DNA of 27,308 bases, taken from the NCBI GenBank assembly GCA_934096755.1, contig CAKOMU010000011.1:1-27308 (forward strand), given 5' to 3'. The position numbers and the translations under genes were made by a program. This stretch comes from an uncultured Bacilli bacterium. Lineage in GTDB: Bacteria; Bacillota_I; Bacilli_A; RF39; UBA660. The notes beneath the pieces were generated by a model, which saw only the letters and a program-made list of their open reading frames with translations, did not search any database and was not told the DNA's origin. This document shows, piece after piece, positions 1 to 6,204 of the stretch. Positions within the stretch are counted from its first letter, which is position 1. Every line of letters starts with the position of its first letter.

Positions 1-80
1 GCCTCTACCTTTCTAGAAGCCTCTACCTTTCTAGAAGCCTCTACCTTTCTAGAAGCCTCTACCTTTCTAGAAGCCTCCGC
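1..80. repeat. 18-bp tandem repeat (minisatellite), four copies plus a partial
   Basis: The unit GCCTCTACCTTTCTAGAA repeats exactly four times at 1-72, then GCCTCCGC begins a diverged fifth copy. Each unit holds the palindrome TTCTAGAA. It is GC-richer than the surroundings. The array starts at the window edge, so its true length is unknown. On the plus strand it is open as A-S-T-F-L-E repeats up to a TGA at 103-105, and it is also open on the minus strand, so a coding tail cannot be fully excluded, but no start or ribosome site is visible. Confidence 0.9.
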
Positions 81-160
81 TACTATATATAAAATTTTAA
101 CATGACTAATTTAAGTACGCAAGTATTTTAAACATTTTTGTTATTTAATTTTGACATACA

Positions 161-186
161 AAAAGAGCGATATTCATCACTCTTTT
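161..186 (-). terminator. Rho-independent terminator of the rpsF-ssb-rpsR operon
   Basis: On the minus strand AAAAGAGTGAT pairs with ATCGCTCTTTT (one G-U pair) around a 4-base loop. The 3' arm ends in a run of T. It lies 13 bases after the rpsR stop codon. Confidence 0.85.
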
Positions 187-199
187 AAGTTTATAAATA

Positions 200-415
200 C
201 TACTTAACAAATGGAATTAAAGCCATAAATCTTGAATATTTAATTTGTTCTGCAATATGTCTTTGATGTTTTGCACAAGCTCCAGTCATTCTTCTTGGTA
301 AGATTTTTCCTTTGTCGTTAATATATTTATTAATAATCATAACGTCTTTATAATCTACACTTTTACCTGCACACATTTGACATATTTTTTTCTTTTTACG
401 ATAAAATTCTGCCAT
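200..415 (-). CDS. rpsR: 30S ribosomal protein S18
   Basis: This is a 71-residue protein of normal length for bacterial S18. S18 binds 16S rRNA in the platform of the small subunit as a heterodimer with S6. The family core is visible: a basic N-terminus (RKKKK), then IINKYINDKGKILPRR and the stretch GACAKHQRHIAEQIKYSR, which holds the rRNA-binding helix. Cysteines at about residues 12, 15 and 47 suggest the zinc-type form. It ends the rpsF-ssb-rpsR operon. Its AAGGAGG ribosome site sits just after the ssb stop (the gap is 14 bases), so translation is probably coupled. A terminator follows at once. Identification is by clear family resemblance. Confidence 0.97.
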   Translation of the reverse strand: MAEFYRKKKKICQMCAGKSVDYKDVMIINKYINDKGKILPRRMTGACAKHQRHIAEQIKYSRFMALIPFVK

Positions 416-429
416 TATTGTCCTCCTTT

Positions 430-909
430 TTAAAATGGTAAATCATCACTACTTAAAGTAAATTCTTCCCCAAAGTCTTTATAAGGATCTTCACTAACAT
501 CAGCACCACTACCTAAACCAGAATTATCTACTGGACTAGGACTATAAGCTTCGCTATTCATTACTGGTTCTCTTGGAGTATCTTCATTTCCACGACCAGT
601 ACTTAAAAATTCAAATGAATCTACAACTACATCAGTAGTATATCTTTTTGATCCATCTTGAGCATCATAACTACTATTTCTAATACGTCCTTGTACTAAA
701 ATCATTTGGCCTTTACGACAATATTTATTAATTGTGGTAGCACTACGATTAAAAGCTACACAGTTAATAAATTCTACTTCTCTTTCACCAGTACGACTAA
801 CAAACTCCCCTTGGCATGCTAATGAAAATCTAGAAATTTCCATATTACTTTGAGACATTCTTGATTCAGGATCTCTAGTAAGACGTCCCACTAAAATTAC
901 TTTGTTCAC
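430..909 (-). CDS. ssb: Single-stranded DNA-binding protein
   Basis: The protein has 159 residues. The OB-fold occupies about residues 1-105, opening with MNKVILVGRLTRDPE, and later shows INCVAFNR and the KGQMILVQGRI strand, all typical of SSB. A low-complexity Ser/Gly/Asp linker follows, then the acidic tip DDLPF, which is the conserved docking peptide for replication and repair partners. SSB coats single-stranded DNA in replication, recombination and repair. Its place between rpsF and rpsR is the classic Firmicutes arrangement, and the gap to rpsF is only 2 bases, so it is translated from the same message. Confidence 0.97.
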   Translation of the reverse strand: MNKVILVGRLTRDPESRMSQSNMEISRFSLACQGEFVSRTGEREVEFINCVAFNRSATTINKYCRKGQMILVQGRIRNSSYDAQDGSKRYTTDVVVDSFEFLSTGRGNEDTPREPVMNSEAYSPSPVDNSGLGSGADVSEDPYKDFGEEFTLSSDDLPF

Positions 910-911
910 TA

Positions 912-1202
912 CTATTCTCCTTCAACTTTGATAATTAAATGTCTTAAAACATTTTCATTAATAGAAACTTTACGATCAAATTCAGCGATTGTGTCATGAT
1001 CAGCTTCAACTGTCATAACATAGTAGTAACCACTAACTTCTTTTTTAATTGGATAAGCTAGTTTTTTTCTACCCATTTCTTTGAATTCAATAACTTTAGA
1101 TGGTTTCTTGTTTATAAGTTTTTGCAATTCTTCACTAGTTTTTTTGATTTGATCTTCTTCCATTGTCGATTTAACTATAAACATAATTTCATACTTAGTC
1201 AT
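912..1202 (-). CDS. rpsF: 30S ribosomal protein S6
   Basis: This 96-residue protein starts MTKYEIMFIVKSTMEE and contains KVIEFKEMGRKKLAYPIKK and VLRHLIIKVE, the standard S6 ferredoxin-like fold. S6 partners with S18 on the 30S platform. It is the first gene of the operon and has a strong AAGGAGG ribosome site. The leader upstream looks like the S6:S18-binding RNA, so the gene pair probably represses its own translation. Confidence 0.97.
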   Translation of the reverse strand: MTKYEIMFIVKSTMEEDQIKKTSEELQKLINKKPSKVIEFKEMGRKKLAYPIKKEVSGYYYVMTVEADHDTIAEFDRKVSINENVLRHLIIKVEGE

Positions 1203-1206
1203 TAAT

Positions 1207-1266
1207 ATTCACCTCCTTACGGTCTTTTCGGCTTCAATATTGAAGCAAGGAGTAATTGCTTTACTC
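1207..1266 (-). promoter_or_regulatory. Putative S6:S18-responsive leader RNA of rpsF
   Basis: Two hairpins are visible in the transcript: GAGTAA/TTACTC (1250-1266) and GCTTCA-ATAT-TGAAGC (1231-1246). The second is flanked by CCTT (minus-strand sense, 1247-1250) that can pair with AAGG (1215-1218). The 3' side carries ACCG (CCG at 1220-1222) in an asymmetric internal loop, as in the known S6:S18 leader motif. The AAGG arm is the first half of the rpsF ribosome site, so pairing would hide it. The match is by eye, not by covariance model. Confidence 0.7.
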
Positions 1267-1273
1267 GTCTTGT

Positions 1274-1302
1274 ATTATAACAAAGATACGTTTAAACATC
1301 AA
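1274..1302 (-). promoter_or_regulatory. Promoter of the rpsF-ssb-rpsR operon
   Basis: TTGATG (1297-1302) and TATAAT (1274-1279) lie exactly 17 bases apart on the minus strand. Transcription should start near 1267, just ahead of the first leader hairpin. Confidence 0.85.
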
Positions 1303-1340
1303 GCAGAATATGCGTAATTATTCCATAATAAATAAAAAAA

Positions 1341-1371
1341 TGTTAACATGAGTGATTATCTCATGTTAACA
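1341..1371 (-). terminator. Rho-independent terminator of the three-gene hypothetical operon
   Basis: A perfect 12-bp stem TGTTAACATGAG/CTCATGTTAACA with a 7-base loop is followed on the minus strand by TTTTTTTATT. It starts 2 bases after the stop at 1374. Confidence 0.93.
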
Positions 1372-1373
1372 AC

Positions 1374-1661
1374 TTATAAATATTCGACCATTTTGTAATT
1401 GGCATTTAATTTTGTAATTAATTCACTAGTTTCATACTTGGCAAACATATCTTCAAAATTACTATAATCCATCAAAAACATATCAGGATAATTGATAAAT
1501 ATTTCTTTGTAAGTAGCTATTCCTAAATTTTGAAGATATTTAAGATTTTCTCTCACTAATTTTTCATTATCTTGAATTAAAGTTATAATTTTTTCCGGAG
1601 TATTATGATCAAATTCACTGATGTCTGCACTATCAAACCCATATTCTTCTAAAAAACTCAT
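1374..1661 (-). CDS. Hypothetical protein with mTERF-like helical repeat
   Basis: I do not recognise a named family for this 95-residue protein. It looks all-helical. Residues 34-70 (ENLKYLQNLGIATYKEIF, then INYPDMFLMD) have the layout of an mTERF-type repeat: a helix, a short turn with a small hydrophobic residue, then a helix beginning near a Pro. The same pattern occurs in the C-terminal part of the 436-residue protein at 2340 and in the middle of the protein at 1658, so all three may share one repeat unit. Its start overlaps the upstream stop by 4 bases (ATGA), which indicates translational coupling. The function is unknown. Confidence 0.75.
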   Translation of the reverse strand: MSFLEEYGFDSADISEFDHNTPEKIITLIQDNEKLVRENLKYLQNLGIATYKEIFINYPDMFLMDYSNFEDMFAKYETSELITKLNANYKMVEYL

Positions 1662-2329
1662 CTTGTTCTTCCTTTCGCTAAATTAGAATTAAACGAAATT
1701 ATATCATCGATAACTGTATTTAAATGATTTAAATCTTTATCATATTTTTTAAACACTTCCATAAGTATTTCTTTTGGTGCTAAAGATTTTTTTTCTAACT
1801 TAGCTATTTCTTGATAAACTCCATTAGCATTTGTGATAACAAGTGTTTCCATCACTCTATCTGCTAACTCTTTTAATTCCAAATTTTCGATCCTGGGAGT
1901 ATCCTCACCACTCTTTATATCACCTTTAGTCTTTTCACTTACTATATAATTATAGCCTCTTTCACTAAATAAATAAGCAAGATATTTCCCTTTTTCATTT
2001 TTATAAGGAATACCCAAGTGTTCTAATTGCCCCATTCTTTTAATAACGGTATCAACATCTTGTTTTAAAAACGCTGCACTTTGCATATAAGCATCAATAA
2101 AACCTAACTCTTTAGCTCGCAAAACTCTTTTTTGTAATTCCATATTTGGTAAGCTTAATACCGACCAAGCATTTGGTTTAACACGAATGGCTTGTTCAGT
2201 TAAAAAATTATAATTTGCTTCATCTGCTACTAACAAAGACCCCATAAATTTTTCAGGATGTTCTTTATTTAAATCAAGACCTTGAACTAATTTGTCATAA
2301 AGTGACATTACATCTGTTATTTCTTGCAT
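1658..2329 (-). CDS. Hypothetical protein, middle gene of the three-gene operon
   Basis: This 223-residue protein is of unknown function. It is mostly helical and charged. Residues 75-125 (KELGFIDAYMQSAAFLK, then KRMGQLEHLGIPY) resemble mTERF-like repeats, with the phrase xLxxLGIPY close to NLKYLQNLGIATY in the next gene. It has no signal peptide or membrane segment, so it is probably cytoplasmic. The ribosome site is AAGGAGGTAAAA ahead of ATG. It lies 10 bases after the 436-residue gene and overlaps the next by 4 bases, so the three are made from one message and may form a complex. Confidence 0.75.
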   Translation of the reverse strand: MQEITDVMSLYDKLVQGLDLNKEHPEKFMGSLLVADEANYNFLTEQAIRVKPNAWSVLSLPNMELQKRVLRAKELGFIDAYMQSAAFLKQDVDTVIKRMGQLEHLGIPYKNEKGKYLAYLFSERGYNYIVSEKTKGDIKSGEDTPRIENLELKELADRVMETLVITNANGVYQEIAKLEKKSLAPKEILMEVFKKYDKDLNHLNTVIDDIISFNSNLAKGRTR

Positions 2330-2339
2330 TTTTACCTCC

Positions 2340-3650
2340 TTAATATGCCATTAATGGAACCTTTTTAGGATCTAAACCACTAATTTGTAAAACATTAATT
2401 GTATTATTTAATCCTTTTAAATCATATTTAACTAATACTTTTGGACTTAAAGAAATATCTTTAGTAGATTTGCCAATCGTTGTTAATTTAGCAATTTTCA
2501 AATCTAATTCTTGATCAGTTAAAATACTAGAATGTGTATATAAAATATCTAAGTCAATATTATTTTCTTTTAAACAATTAACGTTTTTCTTAATTAAATC
2601 TTCATCATAACTTGCTAAAATCTTTAATATATCATCATTACTAAATCTACTACTTACAAGACCTAACTCATTTAATAAATTTTCCAACTTAGTTTTTTCA
2701 TTAACTTCTTCTGGTTTAGCACTTACTATACTTTCACTTGGTTCTGTAAATAAAGATTCTTTTTCTTCTTTAAATAACTCTTGTGTTTCTACTTTTTCGA
2801 TTACCGGTTCAGCACTTTCTTCTTGTACTTCTGTTACTTCTTCCTTAGTTGGTTCTAAAACTTTATTTTCTTCCATTACTTTATCAAAAATATCTTCTAA
2901 TTGTGATGTTTCTGGAACATGTTCTAAAACTGGTTCAACTGGTTCTGGTTCATGAACAGATTCTTTTTTTGCTTCCACTAAAACTTCTGTTATAGTTTTA
3001 CCACTTTTATCACTACTTTTTTTAGAAGCATCATATTCATATAACGCATCTTCTGGGAACATTAGAATCTTTGCAGCTTCTCTTTGTTCATCTTCATTAA
3101 AATTAAACTTCTCTAATAAAGATGTAATTTCATCACGAGTGATATTGATATTGCCATCTAAAGCTAGTTCAAAAAACTCATTTAATTTAGCTTGATTACT
3201 TAATGCTTCGTCTTTTCGAATTCCTAATTCTTCCACTTTCGTAATGGCATTATTCATTTCGTTTTCTACATCTTCTAGTTCTTTATTAGCAGCTTCATTT
3301 TCTTCTACTACTTTTTTAATAGTTCCCGGTAAAGTTTTATTTAACTTTTCATTTATAGAAGCTGGATCAAAATCTATATTTAAGCGATCTAAAACAGTAG
3401 CAAACTCTGCTCGGTTAATGCCACTTAAAAGCGTTGATAACTTTTCTCCTTCTTGTTGTAAAGTTTCTTCTTCTAAACTTAAAGTTTTAATTTTGTCTAA
3501 CAAAATCGCTTTTTCATTTTTAGTTCTTTCACCAGTTGCGATAGCTTCTTCTCTTTCTTTATTCATTTTAGTTAGTATTACACTATCTTCTCCACGTAAA
3601 TTGTATAGTTTATCAAGTAGAGATTTTATTTCTGTAGATAATATCTTCAT
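2340..3650 (-). CDS. Hypothetical coiled-coil protein with acidic linker and mTERF-like C-terminus
   Basis: This 436-residue protein has three visible parts. Residues 1-160 are rich in Lys, Glu and Leu with heptad spacing and are likely a coiled coil. Residues about 215-320 form a Glu/Pro/Val-rich disordered linker (EPEPVEPVLEHVPE). Residues about 325-436 carry helical repeats (LLNELGLVSSRFSNDDILKI, then NVNCLKENNIDLDILYTHS) with mTERF-like spacing. The mTERF family binds nucleic acids in organelles; whether these bacterial repeats do so is inference. It is the first gene of the operon, with its own promoter but only a weak AAAGGG ribosome site. There is no signal peptide. Confidence 0.78.
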   Translation of the reverse strand: MKILSTEIKSLLDKLYNLRGEDSVILTKMNKEREEAIATGERTKNEKAILLDKIKTLSLEEETLQQEGEKLSTLLSGINRAEFATVLDRLNIDFDPASINEKLNKTLPGTIKKVVEENEAANKELEDVENEMNNAITKVEELGIRKDEALSNQAKLNEFFELALDGNINITRDEITSLLEKFNFNEDEQREAAKILMFPEDALYEYDASKKSSDKSGKTITEVLVEAKKESVHEPEPVEPVLEHVPETSQLEDIFDKVMEENKVLEPTKEEVTEVQEESAEPVIEKVETQELFKEEKESLFTEPSESIVSAKPEEVNEKTKLENLLNELGLVSSRFSNDDILKILASYDEDLIKKNVNCLKENNIDLDILYTHSSILTDQELDLKIAKLTTIGKSTKDISLSPKVLVKYDLKGLNNTINVLQISGLDPKKVPLMAY

Positions 3651-3676
3651 TTAATCACGCCCTTTATTATGAATAA

Positions 3677-3705
3677 ATTATAACAAATTTATTTTTACTT
3701 GTAAA
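3677..3705 (-). promoter_or_regulatory. Promoter of the three-gene hypothetical operon
   Basis: TTTACA (3700-3705) and TATAAT (3677-3682) are 17 bases apart on the minus strand, 27 bases upstream of the ATG at 3650. Confidence 0.8.
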
Positions 3706-3744
3706 GAACTAACAATATTTAGCAAACTTCATATATTACCTTAG

Positions 3745-3751
3745 AAGGAGG
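3745..3751 (+). promoter_or_regulatory. Ribosome site that fixes the TTG start of the binding-protein gene
   Basis: AAGGAGG is followed 7 bases later by TTG (3759-3761) and Lys codons that open a membrane-type N-terminus. The spacing and the strong site support the rare TTG start. Confidence 0.85.
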
Positions 3752-3758
3752 AATTTTT

Positions 3759-3911
3759 TTGAAAAAAAGAATTATAATTGGGTTAGGAGTTTTAGCTTTG
3801 TTTTGTGTTATTATTGCTAGTGCTTTTGGATTGAGAAAAGAAGATAAAAAAGATTTAACTAAAGTATCTTTAGCTGATGCTACTATCACATCAAGGAACT
3901 ACAAAAGTTAA
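3759..3911 (+). pseudogene. ABC importer substrate-binding protein, 5' fragment (interrupted by element 1)
   Basis: The fragment encodes 39 native residues, MKKRIIIGLGVLALFCVIIA and onward to TKVSLA: a positively charged start, a hydrophobic export segment and a short charged linker. From the crossover at 3876 it reads 11 residues of element sequence and stops at 3909-3911. The remaining 290 residues lie at 11007-11879. Joined at the shared GA they read KVSLA-EVTHSSFYTPLYVA, the usual opening of NrtA/SsuA/THI5-like binding proteins. A Cys follows ALF but is not in a good lipobox, so anchoring is uncertain. It is too short to be annotated by length alone. Confidence 0.85.
3871..3889. repeat. 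attL of element 1
   Basis: TAGCTGA (3871-3877) is shared with attR, and TGCTACTATCAC (3878-3889) is the element-side arm. That arm is the inverted match of GTGATGGTAGCT at the other end. Confidence 0.8.
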
Positions 3912-4019
3912 TAAAAGTTATAAATATAATTAAATGGGAATACAATTTCGGTTAATGAATGAATAATAGATCCTGTGTTATAACCAAAAATTATTTTCAA
4001 ATTAAAAAAACGCTTAAAA

Positions 4020-4211
4020 TTAAATCACAGATTTTCTTGATCTGTCATTTAAAATTTCAAGCACTTTTTCTAATACTTCATCTTTTACTTTATCTTCAAT
4101 ATTTAAATTTTCGATACTTTTTAACAAAAGTTCTGCTTTAAATGTGGCTAAGTTATCTAATAATTGTTTAATTCCTTCATTTGTTGTAGGATAGTTGACA
4201 AAAATTTGCAA
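4020..4211 (-). CDS. Small hypothetical protein, element 1 cargo
   Basis: This 63-residue, mostly helical and acidic/basic protein starts at TTG with AAGGGGG six bases upstream. Residues 10-55 (NEGIKQLLDNLATFKAELLL, then DEVLEKVLEIL) would form two or three amphipathic helices. I recognise no family. It lies at the left end of element 1, downstream of the Nudix gene on the same strand but 240 bases away. It could be a small regulator or a structural helper; nothing in the sequence decides this. Confidence 0.55.
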   Translation of the reverse strand: MQIFVNYPTTNEGIKQLLDNLATFKAELLLKSIENLNIEDKVKDEVLEKVLEILNDRSRKSVI

Positions 4212-4345
4212 ATAAAGCCCCCTTAATTTTCCATTTAATTGTATGCCAAATTAAGTCTTTAATTTCAAAACAAATCATTTGTTTTTTTCCTTATATAATA
4301 GTTTTTAAATTTTTATTTTGTCTTTTCTATTTATATTATTTACTT

Positions 4346-4428
4346 CTCTTATGCACCAAATAATATCACAACTTGAATGTATAAAGTGACCTTACTTATA
4401 TAAGAGACAATATAATTTATTTGTGCAT
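4346..4428. repeat. Interlocking inverted repeats between the small gene and the Nudix gene
   Basis: CTCTTAT (4346-4352) is inverted at 4400-4406. ATGCACCAAATAA (4351-4363) is inverted with a one-base bulge at 4417-4428. The two pairs overlap in an A-B-A'-B' order, which as RNA would be a pseudoknot rather than a simple hairpin. In AT-rich DNA this may be chance. Apart from this the 4212-4452 gap shows nothing clear. Confidence 0.35.
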
Positions 4429-4452
4429 ATCTGTAACAATTTTAATAATTTA

Positions 4453-4953
4453 TCAAGATGTTTTTGTATAAAAATCATTTAATGCATCTAAATTTGTTTT
4501 TCTAAATTTATCTTCTTCTATCAACTTGAATATATCATATTTTGAAAGATATACAACTTGTTCTACTTCGTCTTCTTCGACTTTAATTTTAGTCAAGTCA
4601 TAGTTTTTTCTAATATAAAAGACATCTTTAAATGCATTTTCATATTTATAAGTTTTAAATAATTTTATTTCGTCCATATCTACATTAATACTCATTTCTT
4701 CAAGAAGTTCTTCCTGAATTGCTTCATAACTATTTTGTCCACTTTTGACATGGCCGCCTGGTAATGCCCATATTCCCTTTTTTCTAGCAGATGTTTTTTG
4801 AACTAAAATTTCATTATTTTCATTTTCTATTATTGCTAAAACCACAATGGTATATCTTCCTTCAGGTGTATTGGATTTTTCCCCTTTCTTTCTAAATATT
4901 TTTTCCCCTGTTAAATTTTTGTTTTCATCATACAAATCAGTATATTCTCCCAT
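4453..4953 (-). CDS. Nudix hydrolase-like protein with an altered Nudix box
   Basis: The protein has 166 residues. Nudix enzymes hydrolyse nucleoside diphosphates linked to another group, using the box Gx5Ex7REUxEExGU to bind metal. Here the fold is clear: YDENKNLTG at residues 8-16, KGIWALPGGHVKSGQ at 59-73 and EELLEE at 81-86. The box starts at G67 but has Q73 in place of Glu, E81 in place of Arg and S88 in place of Gly. The metal-binding Glu residues E82, E85 and E86 remain, so activity is possible but the substrate cannot be predicted. The ribosome site is GAGGAG. It is single, within element 1, and could belong with the sugar-nucleotide genes upstream. Confidence 0.85.
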   Translation of the reverse strand: MGEYTDLYDENKNLTGEKIFRKKGEKSNTPEGRYTIVVLAIIENENNEILVQKTSARKKGIWALPGGHVKSGQNSYEAIQEELLEEMSINVDMDEIKLFKTYKYENAFKDVFYIRKNYDLTKIKVEEDEVEQVVYLSKYDIFKLIEEDKFRKTNLDALNDFYTKTS

Positions 4954-5011
4954 TTTTTTGTTCTCCTCTTATAATTATTTATTTACTTATTTTTCTTATT
5001 TCTTTGTTAAC

Positions 5012-5113
5012 CTACATTTGCTCCAAATCCTGTAATGGATAACTACTATCTTTTAATTTTTTATATTTCAAATTTATTATAGGCATATTGTAATATTTTT
5101 CTGTTTTACCCAT
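5012..5113 (-). pseudogene. Possible remnant of an unidentified gene
   Basis: A minus-strand frame codes MGKTEKYYNMPIINLKYKKL and continues to DLEQM before a TAG. The same frame stays open 10 codons further upstream before meeting a stop. There is no ribosome site and the composition is protein-like (Lys, Tyr, Asn). It fills most of the 244-base gap between the Nudix gene and the ParB-like gene. I see no family match. Confidence 0.3.
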
Positions 5114-5197
5114 AACTACATCATTAGCAATATTTTTAATCTATGATAAAGATAACGCACTATAACTTAACACAACATGTTTAATTACTTTTGAAAT

Positions 5198-6202
5198 TTA
5201 TCTTTTTTCATTATTGAGGTTACGTAGTATTAACTTCACTTCCTCATTTTGAATGTTATTGTCGGTCATGTGCATTATTATATCGTAATAATAATCAGAA
5301 ATGAAATTACAATTATTTGTTCTTACTTGTTTTTTTAATCTTATTGTTTTTTTGGACTGTGGTAAACCAGTCAGCCCTTTCATTTTAAAATCAGGAATAT
5401 CAAGTATTGTTGAAATCATTTCAATTGGTAAATAATCAGAACTATAATTATCTTTTTCTAATGATGCCATTAAATGCTGATATTTTAAATCTAATTTATA
5501 CTGAGCAATATCATCAGTACTATAGATGTCATAAATAAATTTCTTAAACATATTTCTCGGCAAGTGTATTACTTTTTTATCTTGTATAAATACACCGTCT
5601 TCTACGGAAACAATATCTTGTTCTAATTTATGAAAAATATTTCTTGCAGGTGGCCAAAAAATACAATAATATGGTTCATTAATTCTTTGCAGTATTTCTT
5701 TTAACTTTACTTGAATTTGATTTATTTCTTCAGTTGTAAATCCATTATTTATAAACCATGCGATATCATAATCTCTTCGATATAACTGTGTATTAAATAC
5801 TTTTACATTTATATTCTTTTTTCCCATTAATAATGCCATTGCTAACCTGTGTGCACCATCATGAATAGAATAATTAATATCGGTTTCAATTAGTGATTCT
5901 GCTCTATAACCATTTTTTTCAATTTTATTTATTAAGTTTTTAAATCTATCTTCCCAATTTTCTTTAATACGCATATGTTGCATTTTATTGTATAAGTTAA
6001 ATCCATTATTATTACATCCATAATAATTTTCAATTGCCATATATTTAACCACAATGTCTACGGCATTATAAATACCATTCTTAAATTGAGCTAGAAATAA
6101 ATCTGATGTTGGAATAGTCACAACACCGCTTATTCCATTATTTTTAAATATGCCATAATCTGTTATTTTTCCATTTTCTTCTATATACTTATCTAAATAC
6201 AT
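5198..6202 (-). CDS. ParB/sulfiredoxin-superfamily protein of the sugar operon
   Basis: This protein has 334 residues. Residues 113-120 (IHDGAHRL) match the DGxHR signature of the ParB/Srx fold, which includes DNA-segregation CTPases, sulfiredoxin and the free-serine kinase SerK. The region before it contains an ESLIETDIN strand and the region after it AMALLMGKKNINVKVF, which fits the same fold. The remaining 170 residues are unassigned. No HTH domain of true ParB is seen, so partitioning is unlikely. It is the last gene of the operon with the aldolase and cytidylyltransferase (2-base gap). A nucleotide-using or kinase role on a sugar or its precursor is plausible from this context, but this is inference. 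Confidence 0.75.
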   Translation of the reverse strand: MYLDKYIEENGKITDYGIFKNNGISGVVTIPTSDLFLAQFKNGIYNAVDIVVKYMAIENYYGCNNNGFNLYNKMQHMRIKENWEDRFKNLINKIEKNGYRAESLIETDINYSIHDGAHRLAMALLMGKKNINVKVFNTQLYRRDYDIAWFINNGFTTEEINQIQVKLKEILQRINEPYYCIFWPPARNIFHKLEQDIVSVEDGVFIQDKKVIHLPRNMFKKFIYDIYSTDDIAQYKLDLKYQHLMASLEKDNYSSDYLPIEMISTILDIPDFKMKGLTGLPQSKKTIRLKKQVRTNNCNFISDYYYDIIMHMTDNNIQNEEVKLILRNLNNEKR

Positions 6203-6204
6203 CT

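Noticed and set aside
1..80. CRISPR-like array at the window edge
   Set aside because: The units are directly adjacent with no spacers, and there are no cas genes in the window.
3244..3654. 136-residue plus-strand frame
   Set aside because: It is Ser/Phe-rich shadow translation opposite the Lys/Glu-rich coiled-coil gene on the minus strand and has no ribosome site.
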